A stretch of DNA of 64,000 nt from Synechococcus sp. M16CYN (GTDB lineage: Bacteria; Cyanobacteriota; Cyanobacteriia; PCC-6307; Cyanobiaceae). The notes beneath the pieces were generated by a model that was not told the DNA's origin, did not search any database, and saw only the letters and a list, made by a program, of their open reading frames with translations. Shown here one piece after another: positions 28,223 through 37,157 of the stretch. A program made the translations under genes and the position numbers. Each line of letters starts with the position of its first letter. Within the stretch, counting starts at the first letter, position 1. The stretch is from positions 1,876,074 through 1,940,073 of the forward strand of contig NZ_AP029048.1 of the NCBI RefSeq assembly GCF_040371545.1. Direction: 5' to 3'.

Positions 28223-29662
28223 TCAACCCACGGACCCTTCAAGCTTGAGAGCCAGCAGCTTGTCGGCTTCCGCCGCAAATTCCATCGGCAGCTGGTTAAA
28301 CACGTCTCGGCAAAAGCCGCTCACCATCATTGAAACCGCCTCCTCAAAATCGATACCACGACTTTGCAGATAGAAGAGTTGGTCCTCAGAGATTCGGCAA
28401 GTACTGGCTTCGTGTTCAATAGCAGCCTGAGGTTGCTGCGAACGGATATAAGGGTAAGTGTTAGCTGCGGCTTGATTACCGATCAACATAGAATCGCACT
28501 GGCTGTAATTCCGAGCACCTTTAGCTGCAGTACCCATCTGCACAAGGCCACGGTAGCTGTTGCTGGAATTACCAGCACTGATACCCTTGCTCACGATCGT
28601 AGAACGTGTGCGAGGGCCAACATGAATCATTTTCGTACCTGTATCCGCCTGCTGACGATTGTTCGTGAGAGCTACAGAATAGAACTCACCTACGGAGTCA
28701 GCGCCTTGTAAAACACAGCTAGGGTACTTCCAGGTGATTGCCGAGCCAGTCTCCACTTGAGTCCAGCTAATGCGACTACGAGCACCTCGGCATTGACCAC
28801 GCTTGGTGACAAAATTGAAGATGCCGCCAACACCATTCTCGTCGCCAGCGTACCAGTTCTGAACAGTGGAGTATTTAATGGAGGCATCATCCAGAACCAC
28901 CAGCTCCACAACGGCAGCATGTAGTTGGTTAGTGTCGAACATCGGTGCTGTACACCCCTCGAGATAACTCACCGAAGCACTCTCCTCGGCAACGATCAGA
29001 GTGCGTTCAAACTGACCTGTGTCACCAGAATTGATCCGAAAATAAGTCGAGAGCTCCATAGGGCACTTTACTCCTTTCGGAACGAACACAAAGGAGCCGT
29101 CGCTAAACACAGCAGAATTGAGAGCAGCGAAATAGTTATCATTACTAGCCACTACCGAACCTAAGTAACGTTCAATGAGCTCTGGATGTTTTTTAACCGC
29201 TTCTGTGAAAGAGCAGAATACTACCCCGTACTCAGCCAGCTTTTCTTTGTAAGTAGTAGCAACTGAAACGCTGTCGAACACCGCGTCAACGGCGACGTTG
29301 CTGAGGCGCTTTTGCTCACTAATAGGGATACCCAGCTTATCAAAAGTTTCAAGTAGCTTTGGGTCAACCTCGTTGAGGTGCGCTTTTTTTTCTCGCTGCT
29401 TTGGGGCAGCGTAGTAGACGATGTCTTGATAATCGACTGCATCGTAGCCCAAGGCAGCCCAGTTGGGCTCTTCCAATGTGAGCCAGTGGCGAAAGGCTTT
29501 GAGCCGGAAGTTGAGCAGAAAATCTGGCTCGTCCTTCTTCGAAGAGATAAGTCGGACGACCTCGTCATTCAGACCCTTGTCGATCTTATCAGTCTCGATC
29601 TCAGTCACAAAGCCGTACTTGTACGGCTGGCTGACGAGATCCCGAGTGGAGGTGCTGGTCAT
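28223..29662 (-). CDS. sufB: Fe-S assembly scaffold SufB
   Basis: SufB carries the nascent cluster in the SufBC2D complex. The 479-residue protein starts [25 protein letters not shown]. It includes the conserved [24 protein letters not shown], the beta-helix part with [20 protein letters not shown] (cluster-linked Cys), and a C-terminal [23 protein letters not shown]. Length and motifs are complete. Its ATG is only 5 bases after the ftrC stop, so ftrC and suf genes are likely one transcript. Confidence 0.97.
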   Translation of the reverse strand: MTSTSTRDLVSQPYKYGFVTEIETDKIDKGLNDEVVRLISSKKDEPDFLLNFRLKAFRHWLTLEEPNWAALGYDAVDYQDIVYYAAPKQREKKAHLNEVDPKLLETFDKLGIPISEQKRLSNVAVDAVFDSVSVATTYKEKLAEYGVVFCSFTEAVKKHPELIERYLGSVVASNDNYFAALNSAVFSDGSFVFVPKGVKCPMELSTYFRINSGDTGQFERTLIVAEESASVSYLEGCTAPMFDTNQLHAAVVELVVLDDASIKYSTVQNWYAGDENGVGGIFNFVTKRGQCRGARSRISWTQVETGSAITWKYPSCVLQGADSVGEFYSVALTNNRQQADTGTKMIHVGPRTRSTIVSKGISAGNSSNSYRGLVQMGTAAKGARNYSQCDSMLIGNQAAANTYPYIRSQQPQAAIEHEASTCRISEDQLFYLQSRGIDFEEAVSMMVSGFCRDVFNQLPMEFAAEADKLLALKLEGSVG

Positions 29663-29667
29663 TCAAG

Positions 29668-30024
29668 TCAGCCTGCGGCGGCTTCGATCATTTCCGTAGT
29701 GATAGTCTGCGTCTTTTGTGGACAAGCGAAAGGGTTGTCTTCAGTAAGGAACAGCATGCAATGACACTCCTTACGCTCACGCATGGGAACACAAGGGCAA
29801 TTCCAAAACGCTTGAGACACTTCTGCCTCCTTGTCTTCGTAATGACGGCAAGGGCAAAGAGCACTGCCAAGTTGATCCTTGTGACGTGCAAGACCCTTAA
29901 GGACGACAGCGGTCACGCTGGACTCAGAGCAGAAGTACGTGCCTGTGCGCTGAGCGTAAGCTTGCGCGAATTTGCGGATGATTCCCAGACTTTCAGCGGT
30001 CGGCTCGGGAGTGGCGTCAGACAT
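29668..30024 (-). CDS. ftrC: Ferredoxin-thioredoxin reductase, catalytic (beta) chain
   Basis: FTR passes electrons from photosynthetic ferredoxin to thioredoxin through a 4Fe-4S cluster and a redox disulfide. The 118-residue chain from ATG 30024 (MSDATPEPTAESLG) has conserved cysteines in CPCRH (57, 59), NCPCVPM (76, 78) and ECHCM (87, 89). The spacing matches the plant and cyanobacterial enzyme. The location directly upstream of sufBCDS ties light-driven redox regulation to Fe-S cluster supply. An earlier in-frame ATG (30039) is possible. Confidence 0.96.
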   Translation of the reverse strand: MSDATPEPTAESLGIIRKFAQAYAQRTGTYFCSESSVTAVVLKGLARHKDQLGSALCPCRHYEDKEAEVSQAFWNCPCVPMRERKECHCMLFLTEDNPFACPQKTQTITTEMIEAAAG

Positions 30025-30633
30025 GGAGTGAAGTGGCAAACTACGAAACCCCGAGGTTTCCTTAGCTTAAATTCTAGGCCAAGATGCTCCCCGCTGGTGA
30101 CTTCAACCATCACCGTCACGTTCCGTGAAAGTTCGACTTCTCATGGCAAGGACTAGTGATTTAGCTGATTTAGCCGAAACACAATGCATGCCAGTTTACG
30201 CGATTGCGGATACTATTTCTGGACTCCGACATATTGAGGGCTATTTTTGACCTTTCTTGGTCTGGCTTATCGGAAGACGCTTTTAAACGATTGCTTTAAC
30301 GACAAGAGAAAGAGAAAGCGTTTTATTGCCCTAATGCGTATACCAAGATAGCCAACGAAGCAATGACTTGCTTGAGGCGTAACTACAACAGTTTTCTTGA
30401 CTGCTAAGCAGAGAAATCTATGCCAGGATCATACGGAGTTGATCCCCAATGAAAAGCGCATTTTTTTAGTTTGATTAGAATCAATATAGAACCGCCGAAA
30501 ACTCTCGACTGTAGGTCACGTAATCGCCCCCAATTTGTTCCACTGTGTCCGGTTGCAACGCGTAACGCGTGTCCACTAGTAGTCGAAGGTAGACACACTT
30601 GGGTGGTTTCGAAATTAAACCGATTAATATTCA
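30025..30633. other. Gap upstream of ftrC with a decayed frame
   Basis: About 610 bases between the ftrC start and the next plus-strand gene. It must hold the suf operon promoter near 30025-30130. The rest includes a decayed frame at 30204-30407. In cyanobacteria the Fe-S repressor gene sufR often lies at this point, but no SufR-like helix-turn-helix or Cys pattern is readable here. Confidence 0.4.
30204..30407 (+). pseudogene. Decayed frame, unknown product
   Basis: From a TTG at 30204 the frame reads LFLDSDILRAIFDLSWSGL and EDAFKRLL, meets TAA at 30297, and continues in the same frame for 35 codons (RQEKEKAFYCPNAYTKIAN, then a Leu/Arg-rich helix ending FLDC) to a TAA at 30405. Protein-like composition on both sides of a single stop suggests an inactivated gene or the C-terminal end of one. 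The family is not recognised. Confidence 0.3.
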
Positions 30634-30969
30634 ATGAGAATCGACGCTGAAACGATCGCCCGCATCGACTCTACGCTCCTCCCTCAGTTGGATCGTCATC
30701 ATCTACGACTGCTTATTCACTGCCTTGAGAGCTTTCGTAGCATGAATCGTAAAACCGACGGCGCCTTGCCTGACGTAGATCAGCGGCGTCGTTGGTGCGA
30801 ACAACAGCCAATGGTGGCAAGAGACACAAGATTCTTGAACGTTCTTCTCAGCCAGCTAAACAACGCAGCGCTGCAGCTTGAGTTACTTGCCGACAGCTGT
30901 GGCAAGCAGCCGCTACACCTCAGCCTTGATGACCTGATCGCAGCAGCAGAAATACGCTGCCAAAACTAG
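30634..30969 (+). CDS. Conserved hypothetical protein, 111 aa
   Basis: This all-helical soluble protein begins MRIDAETIARIDSTLLPQLDRHHLRLLIHCLESF. It ends in a stretch compatible with a helical bundle (LDDLIAAAEIRCQN). No catalytic motif or known domain is recognised. It is 49 bases upstream of the bilin-lyase gene and in the same direction, so a link to phycobilisome assembly is possible, by position only. Confidence 0.65.
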   Translation: MRIDAETIARIDSTLLPQLDRHHLRLLIHCLESFRSMNRKTDGALPDVDQRRRWCEQQPMVARDTRFLNVLLSQLNNAALQLELLADSCGKQPLHLSLDDLIAAAEIRCQN

Positions 30970-31018
30970 ACTTTGCACTATTGAGCTGCCATTGTTTCAG
31001 TGCAGCTATCCCACGGCG

Positions 31019-31615
31019 ATGACTCTTGAGATCCCCAATGCTCTCAGTTTCTTCCGTCTTAGTTGCGGTCGTTGGAAATCCCAACGCAGCCAGCATCACT
31101 TGCTTCATCGCCGGGCTGAAGCCGGCTCATCTTTTATTGTTGTCGAGGAGCTATCGAAAAGCGATGAACGGCTTGCTGAAATCGCTAAATGCAATGGTGA
31201 AGCGGTCAGCCGACTCATCGGCGGTTGCCGGGTCCGCTGGAGCGGATCTATGGCTTGGGATCGCGTCGGTGAATCTCATCAAGACCAGACCATGTTTGGC
31301 TTGATCCCTACTGACGACGCCGGACGCCACGGCCTATTGCTGCGGGATCGGGGTTACGCCGAAAAAACCCCAGTCGCTGGCCAGTTCCACATGGATGATG
31401 AAAACGGTCTCATCCTTGCCACAAATTACGAAATGATGAGCTCTCTAGAGCGCTTTTGGTTTGCTGGACCAAACCTGCGTTTACGCACAAGCACTGTTCA
31501 AGGGCTCTCCAACAACGCATCTTTCTGCATGGAAACCCGCCAGCTGGACAAAGGTTTTGAAGCCCCCATTCCTCCATCATCAAGTGCAAGTTCACTTGCG
31601 CCATTTGGCTGGTGA
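31019..31615 (+). CDS. Phycobiliprotein bilin lyase, CpcS/CpeS family
   Basis: Lyases of this family attach bilin chromophores to cysteines of phycobiliproteins. The 198-residue product from ATG 31019 (MTLEIPNALSFFRLSCGRWKSQRSQHH) has the family pattern FFxxSxGxWxSxRxxHHL at its start and a lipocalin-like beta-barrel. Later it shows RDRGYAEKTPVAGQFHMDD and the C-terminal FWFAGPNLRLRTS and ASFCMETRQL. Which subunit and site it serves cannot be read from sequence. It is followed by the CpcG linker gene, so both act in rod assembly. An upstream in-frame ATG at 30992 is less likely. Confidence 0.9.
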   Translation: MTLEIPNALSFFRLSCGRWKSQRSQHHLLHRRAEAGSSFIVVEELSKSDERLAEIAKCNGEAVSRLIGGCRVRWSGSMAWDRVGESHQDQTMFGLIPTDDAGRHGLLLRDRGYAEKTPVAGQFHMDDENGLILATNYEMMSSLERFWFAGPNLRLRTSTVQGLSNNASFCMETRQLDKGFEAPIPPSSSASSLAPFGW

Positions 31616-31722
31616 GTAAATTTGCTCAGGTAACTACTACGGAATGTAATTGCTGCCACTGAGCACTTAACCAAGCTACCCAACAATTTATGCGATCATC
31701 CTGTGTGAACGCTGTAGCGCGC

Positions 31723-32493
31723 ATGGCCATTCCCCTTTTGGAGTACGCACCGATTACTCAGAACTCACTAAGGGCAGGGGTTTCAAATCTTCGTGTTGGC
31801 TCCGAAGAGGTGACCCGCGCATATTCCATGGCAATCGCTATGGATCCTGAGAATCTCAGGACAGTAATCGAGAGTGCTTACAGGCAGATTTTTTTTCACG
31901 CTTTCGAAACCGATCGAGACGTGAACCTTGAATCCCAGCTACGTGATGGACAGATTACCGTCCGCGACTTCATTCGCGCTTTGGTTCTTTCAGATACTTT
32001 CAAACGAACTTTTTATGGCTTTAACAGCAACTACAAGGTGGTTCGTCACCTAGTAGAGCGCATTCTAGGTCGTAAAGTAAATGGTAGGGGAGAAGAACTG
32101 TCCTGGTCGATTGTGATCGCAAGCAAGGGCCTGGAAGGTTTAGTTGACGTATTACTAGACAGCGATGAGTATCTCGACGCTTTCGGATATGATTCCGTTC
32201 CGTATCAGAGAAATCGCGTTTTGCCTGGCCGTGAGCTAGGGGACACTCCTTTCAACATCACTAGCCCACGGTACGATGAATATTATCGAGGAATATTTGG
32301 ATTTCCCCAAATCGTCTTCATGGGAGGTCCTGGGAAGAAACTGCCCGAACGCGCTAAGATCAAACGCGGCGGCTCTCCTGGCGATTACTTAGAGTGGCTC
32401 AAAGATATTCCCATATCAAACGGACGAGTCAACTCAACTTCGACAGATATCGACTATATGTCGCGCGTACCTTACCGCAGTGTTGGTCGCTGA
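31723..32493 (+). CDS. cpcG: Phycobilisome rod-core linker CpcG
   Basis: CpcG joins phycobilisome rods to the allophycocyanin core. The protein of about 256 residues begins MAIPLLEYAPITQNSLRAGVSNL, the hallmark N-terminus. It contains one linker domain (pfam00427 type) with YRQIFFHAFETDRDVNLESQLRDGQITVRDFIRALVLSD and KVVRHLVERILGR. The C-terminus with GSPGDYLEWLKDIPI is typical for the core-binding end. The start at 31723 is chosen over an upstream ATG at 31690 because it matches the family. It proves that this organism uses phycobilisomes, unlike most Prochlorococcus. Confidence 0.93.
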   Translation: MAIPLLEYAPITQNSLRAGVSNLRVGSEEVTRAYSMAIAMDPENLRTVIESAYRQIFFHAFETDRDVNLESQLRDGQITVRDFIRALVLSDTFKRTFYGFNSNYKVVRHLVERILGRKVNGRGEELSWSIVIASKGLEGLVDVLLDSDEYLDAFGYDSVPYQRNRVLPGRELGDTPFNITSPRYDEYYRGIFGFPQIVFMGGPGKKLPERAKIKRGGSPGDYLEWLKDIPISNGRVNSTSTDIDYMSRVPYRSVGR

Positions 32494-32511
32494 CCGGAGG
32501 CAAATCCAAAT

Positions 32512-32541
32512 GCGGATGCAGGGCTTCGGTTCCGCTTTTTT
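32512..32541 (+). terminator. Likely terminator after cpcG
   Basis: GCGGA at 32512-32516 can pair with TCCGC at 32531-32535, followed directly by six T residues (32536-32541). The stem is short and the loop is large, so it is a weak candidate. The position, 20 bases after the cpcG stop, supports it. Confidence 0.45.
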
Positions 32542-32658
32542 GTGATTTTTGACACTGATCCCCATAATCTGGGGTCAGCATCTACTGACCTAGTGTCGGA
32601 CTCAGCGTTCGAAAAGGAAATTTTGGGCTCAAAATGATCCCGAACTAAACCTGGAGCT

Positions 32659-33762
32659 TTGGACGTGTCCCCAACTATTTCATCGCTGGCACGTCTAACA
32701 CTCCGTCAACTTCGTCAAATCGCTAGCGATCTAGGAGTACCGCTCTACAGCCGTAAGAGCAAAGAAAACCTTGTTAATGAGGTGGCTGCTCGCCAAGAAA
32801 ATCGTGATAAAGAGGTCAAGGCCAGGGAAGCTGAGCTCAGTGCACCCTCAACTTCTGTAGCAGGAACCCGTGTGGTTTTCCTTCCCCGTGATCCCCAATG
32901 GGCTTACGTATTTTGGGAGATTTCAGATATCGATCGCAAACGTGCTCAGAAAGAAGGAGCCAACCATCTGTGCCTGCGCTTGTTCGACGTAACCGGGAAG
33001 CAGGATAGCAAGGCACATCCGCATACATTGCAGGAGGTCACCGTTGACAGTCACAGTACAGAATGGTATCTTCCTATACCTCTATGCGATCGTGACTATC
33101 GTGTCGAGCTCGGTTACCGTGTTGCCAACGACTGGATGTCGTTAGCCTTCTCGTCGGTTGCACGTGTTCCCGCTCTCCATCCCAGCGAGCAAATCCTCGA
33201 TCAGTTTGTTCCATTCAGCCTGGACATGTCAGCGCCGGCTTCGCCGGCCATATCAGAGCCTCCAGATGCACCACTGTACGAGCAAAAATCTATCAGCAGC
33301 AGCGGTCTACACGAACGCTTGTATCAAAGTGCCACTGTTCACTTTCGACGTCATCGGACTGGTTCAGAAGAGTTTCACGAAACCATTTACAACTCTTTGG
33401 ATTCCAGGCAACCCGCGCTCAGTAGTTCTGGTGTGGGTCTATGGGCCAGCGGCCGCAATGATTCTGGACTAGGTGGAGTGGCCGCCGCACGTCAACGCTT
33501 CTTCTGGTTGGTAGCCGATGCAGAACTGATTGTTTACGGAGCAACTGACCCTTCTGCACAACTAACGATCGGTGGAGAAGATGTACCCCTATCGTCAGAC
33601 GGCACATTCCGGATTCAGGTGCCGTTTCGCGACGGTGGACAGGCTTATGCTATTAGAGCAGTAGCTGCAGATGGCGAGCAGAAACACAACATCACATTCA
33701 ACTTTGAGCGTCGAACAACAGACGATAACAACAGTTCGGCGAGAGGAACCCACACCGAATGA
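32659..33762 (+). CDS. DUF4912 domain protein with Rho-N-like N-terminus
   Basis: This 367-residue protein starts at TTG 32659 (or GTG 32665). Residues 7-45 form a SAP/Rho-N-like helical motif (LARLTLRQLRQIASDLGVPLYSRKSKENLVNEV). The DUF4912 domain is at about 75-190 (VVFLPRDPQWAYVFWEISDIDR, YRVELGYR). A second beta domain near the C-terminus (LIVYGATDPSAQLTIGGEDVPLSSDGTFRIQVPFRDGGQAY) is a repeat type seen in the same family. The function is unknown. The downstream small gene overlaps its stop by 4 bases. Confidence 0.85.
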   Translation: MDVSPTISSLARLTLRQLRQIASDLGVPLYSRKSKENLVNEVAARQENRDKEVKAREAELSAPSTSVAGTRVVFLPRDPQWAYVFWEISDIDRKRAQKEGANHLCLRLFDVTGKQDSKAHPHTLQEVTVDSHSTEWYLPIPLCDRDYRVELGYRVANDWMSLAFSSVARVPALHPSEQILDQFVPFSLDMSAPASPAISEPPDAPLYEQKSISSSGLHERLYQSATVHFRRHRTGSEEFHETIYNSLDSRQPALSSSGVGLWASGRNDSGLGGVAAARQRFFWLVADAELIVYGATDPSAQLTIGGEDVPLSSDGTFRIQVPFRDGGQAYAIRAVAADGEQKHNITFNFERRTTDDNNSSARGTHTE

Positions 33763-33965
33763 TTCTAAAGTCTCCTGGCTGTGATGCGTCAACTAGCCTA
33801 CGTTGGCTTGTGGCAATTACTCCCCTCGTAGGGGCCATAGGTTTTCCACTTGCAATCCCAATAGTGATGATTCGCATTGGCGTTGGGGTAGGAATTGGCC
33901 TTACTCTTGTGCTTAGTTTGCTCTGGTTTATTGTTATGCTAAAGACAGCTGAAATGCCTCACTAG
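33759..33965 (+). CDS. Small membrane protein, 68 aa
   Basis: This protein is coupled to the DUF4912 gene by a 4-base overlap (ATGA at 33759-33762). It has two hydrophobic segments, WLVAITPLVGAIGFPLAIPIVMIRIGV and GIGLTLVLSLLWFIVMLKT. The tight coupling argues that it is real and may function with its partner. No domain is recognised. Confidence 0.7.
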   Translation: MILKSPGCDASTSLRWLVAITPLVGAIGFPLAIPIVMIRIGVGVGIGLTLVLSLLWFIVMLKTAEMPH

Positions 33966-35495
33966 AGATAACATAGCAATTGTTTTTTTGCTTCTCTTAT
34001 ATTCTTAGGCTTAAAAACATCTAAAATAAAAAACTTTCTTATAGCAGCCTTAATAAAAATTAAATCTTTTTATTAAAAACAACTTTTGTTTTTAAAAACG
34101 TTATTTTTTTCGTGGAAAATTATGTTTCTTAGCTGAATTCTTTTGGTATATACTTTCAATAAAAACTATAATTCTAAAAAATTCTTAATCTAAATAATTA
34201 GATAAATACAGCCAAAAGTAATGAATAATTTATTGAACTAAAGGTATTTATTAATATATTCATAAAGTTTTTATAAAACAAGCCTTTTACGCTAACAGCC
34301 TATTTACTATTATACAAAGATTTTATATTAAATAAATGCTTTTTTAAATTTACTTGTTAGTTTTAAATCTAAAATTTTTTAAGAACTAAATTAACAAATA
34401 GATTCCTTGTATTTTGGAGCCTAAAAGTATTATTAATTAATGTTAAAGTAAGCAACAATAAGTAAAATATTTACTCTTTTATAAAGTTAAATAAAGCAGC
34501 TTGCAGTCCATAATTGTAGTACTCTGAGTACGATTTATCTCGATAATAATTATCGAGATAAAAATAACGTCTATAAATGTACTAAAATACATCACTACTA
34601 TACTAACAATAAAAAATATTCCTAGCGATAAATATTTTATTTACTTATCTAAGATCTTGCGAAAATTATTAAAACTTTTACTGCATCAAGCTGATCTCAA
34701 AAATCTAGGTATTTGCTGTTCCTGACATCAGTATTAAAAAATAGAATTAGAAAGCTTGTGTTATTCTTTCAATAATCTACCAAAGTTGTAACTTTATGCA
34801 TCAGCTTACAGATAAACTTATGAACTATCTCTACTTTCTGCTTATTCTAAAGAGACATTTTAAAGTTCTTTATTGCAGAGGCATATGTATTATGCATAGC
34901 CACATTAATAGTAAATAATTAGTATTGCTACAGATAGACTTGCCTGCTGTCTAGTTGGTTTATAAGGCTAACTCTTAAGAAACTTGAAAGAGCAAATAGT
35001 GCTGGCATGGTTCTGATCAGGTGGTCCTTAAGTCGAGGACATATTTTAAATGCAGTTCAAGTCAATAACTCGGGCATGAATAGTAGTTATTCCGGTCTAG
35101 TGTACAGACTATTACCTTTCGTGTTTAATATCAATATCTTTGCCTGATTGGCCAATCTGGCATCGCGATAGGCCACACATTACAACTCACTATTAGACAG
35201 CCAACGCTTCATTTCTAAGTATTCCTTATGAGCTAGCTTGCTCAGTTATTTTCGGTTGATCGTCCTGATGATACTCAGGAAACTTCGACTTGAATTAGTG
35301 GCTGACTTTCAAACTTGGAAGGTAACCCGCTCAACTGATCCTGTTACCACGAGCCCAAGTAGCAATACTAGAAAAGACTAGAATGCGATTTTTAGGACAT
35401 TTCAAGACCTAGGGGTGGCGATGTCAACTGGTCCACTTGGCATCTATATAAATTGATCTTATGTTTATGTTTTGCAAAACGCCATTGTTGCAGTG
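33966..35495. other. AT-rich gap of about 1.5 kb
   Basis: No gene, tRNA or known RNA is recognised. The first kilobase (about 33966-34960) is strikingly richer in A and T than anything else in the window, with long runs of A or T and no open frame of useful length. It contains the long perfect palindrome at 34534-34562. From about 34960 to 35470 composition returns toward normal, and the pgm promoter must be there. One sequence near 34112 is close to a DnaA box, but a single site is no evidence for an origin. Confidence 0.6.
34534..34562. repeat. Perfect palindrome with 14-bp arms
   Basis: Left arm TTTATCTCGATAAT (34534-34547) and right arm ATTATCGAGATAAA (34549-34562) are perfectly complementary around a single central A. 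No gene lies near either side. It could be an operator for a dimeric protein, a termination structure (no typical GC-rich stem), or a chance product of AT-rich DNA. The exactness over 28 bases makes chance less likely. Confidence 0.85.
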
Positions 35496-37157
35496 ATGAC
35501 GACGACCTCAACCTCTATGAGACCAAGCCAGCATGAGGTTCGTCTCAACAGTCCATTTACCGATCAGAAACCTGGTACTTCTGGTTTACGCAAAAGTAGC
35601 AAGCAATTCCAACAGCCTCATTACTTGGAGAGCTTCATTGAAGCCGTGCTGCGCACCCTGTTAGGTGTCAAAGGAGGCACACTGGTGCTAGGGGGTGACG
35701 GTCGGTTCGGCAATATCCACGCTATTGACGTGATCCTGCGCATGGCTGCTGCCCATGGAATAGATAAGGTGATAGTCCCCGTCGATGGAATACTTTCTAC
35801 TCCGGCAGCTTCACACCTGATCCGCGCTAGGCAGGCGATCGGGGGAGTCATACTCTCCGCCAGTCACAATCCTGGCGGGCCCGATGGGGATTTTGGTGTC
35901 AAGGTGAATGGAGCAAATGGCGGTCCCGCGCCGGCTTCCTACACCGATGCAGTGTTTAAGTGCGCCAAAACTCTGACCCATTACTCGATAATAGAATTCC
36001 AACCAGTTTCCCTTGAAAGCCCAGGTGAGCAAGCAATCGGTAAGATGACAGTTGAAGTCATCGACGGTGTCGATGACTTCGTTACTTTAATGCAGCATTT
36101 ATTTGATTTTGATCAAATCAGAGATTTGATCCGCAGCGGTTTTCCGCTGGTCTTTGATGCTATGCATGCGGTCACCGGTCCCTACGCCAGGCGATTGTTT
36201 GAAGATCTGCTTGGAGCACCTGCGGGTAGTGTTCGCAACGGTATTCCACTAAAAGATTTCGGTGGAGGACACCCCGACCCCAACCTTACCTACGCGCACA
36301 AGCTCGCCAAACTTCTCCTGCAAAGTGATGATTATCGCTTTGGTGCTGCCTGCGATGGGGATGGAGACCGCAACATGATCCTAGGGCACCGCTGTTTTGT
36401 GAATCCTAGTGATAGCCTGGCGGTGCTTGCCGCTAACGCCACATTAGCGCCAGCCTATAGTGACGGTCTAGCTGGAGTAGCCCGCTCGATGCCGACCAGT
36501 GCTGCTGTTGATGTGGTAGCCAAGGAGCTGGGTATCAACTGCTACGAAACGCCCACAGGTTGGAAGTTTTTTGGGAATCTACTCGACGCTGGACAAATCA
36601 CTCTCTGCGGAGAAGAGAGCTTTGGTACCGGTAGCAACCACATTCGTGAAAAAGATGGTCTTTGGGCAGTGTTGTTTTGGCTTCAAATTCTGGCAAAGCG
36701 TCAATGCAGTGTAGCCGATCTCATGAATGAACACTGGGAGCGCTTTGGGCGGCACTATTACTCTCGCCATGATTATGAAATCGTGGATAGTGTCACAGCC
36801 CAATCGCTTTACAGCAGGCTTGAGACCATGCTGCCTAGCCTTAAAGGGCAAATCTTTGCCGGGCGCACCGTCAATGTAGCCGACAACTTTAGCTACACCG
36901 ACCCGATTGATTTTTCGGTGACCAAAGGTCAAGGTTTACGAATTTTGCTGGAAGATGGTGGCCGTATTATCGTTCGCTTGTCTGGAACTGGTACCAAAGG
37001 AGCAACAATCCGAGTTTATTTAGAAGACTATGTACCTAGTAGTGATAATCTCAACCAAAATCCTCAAATCGCTCTTAAAGATATGATCAGCGCTATTAAT
37101 GCTCTATCTGAAATCCAGCAGCTAACTGGCATGAATCAACCCACTGTAATTACCTGA
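35496..37157 (+). CDS. pgm: Phosphoglucomutase (alpha-D-glucose type)
   Basis: This enzyme interconverts glucose-1-phosphate and glucose-6-phosphate, linking glycogen and sugar nucleotides to central metabolism. It has 553 residues from the ATG at 35496 (MTTTSTSMRPSQHEV). Conserved parts include FTDQKPGTSGLRKSS near residue 22, the phosphoserine loop GGVILSASHNPGGPDGD near 116, and the metal loop DGDGDRNMI near 290. Sugar-binding GEESFGTGSNHIREKDG is near 372, and the phosphate-binding RLSGTGTKGATIRVY is near 496. A TTG at 35472 would add 8 unconserved residues. Confidence 0.96.
   Translation: MTTTSTSMRPSQHEVRLNSPFTDQKPGTSGLRKSSKQFQQPHYLESFIEAVLRTLLGVKGGTLVLGGDGRFGNIHAIDVILRMAAAHGIDKVIVPVDGILSTPAASHLIRARQAIGGVILSASHNPGGPDGDFGVKVNGANGGPAPASYTDAVFKCAKTLTHYSIIEFQPVSLESPGEQAIGKMTVEVIDGVDDFVTLMQHLFDFDQIRDLIRSGFPLVFDAMHAVTGPYARRLFEDLLGAPAGSVRNGIPLKDFGGGHPDPNLTYAHKLAKLLLQSDDYRFGAACDGDGDRNMILGHRCFVNPSDSLAVLAANATLAPAYSDGLAGVARSMPTSAAVDVVAKELGINCYETPTGWKFFGNLLDAGQITLCGEESFGTGSNHIREKDGLWAVLFWLQILAKRQCSVADLMNEHWERFGRHYYSRHDYEIVDSVTAQSLYSRLETMLPSLKGQIFAGRTVNVADNFSYTDPIDFSVTKGQGLRILLEDGGRIIVRLSGTGTKGATIRVYLEDYVPSSDNLNQNPQIALKDMISAINALSEIQQLTGMNQPTVIT

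Noticed and set aside
33966..35495. Replication origin
   Set aside because: Only one near-match to a DnaA box was seen and neither dnaA nor dnaN is near; high AT alone is not enough.
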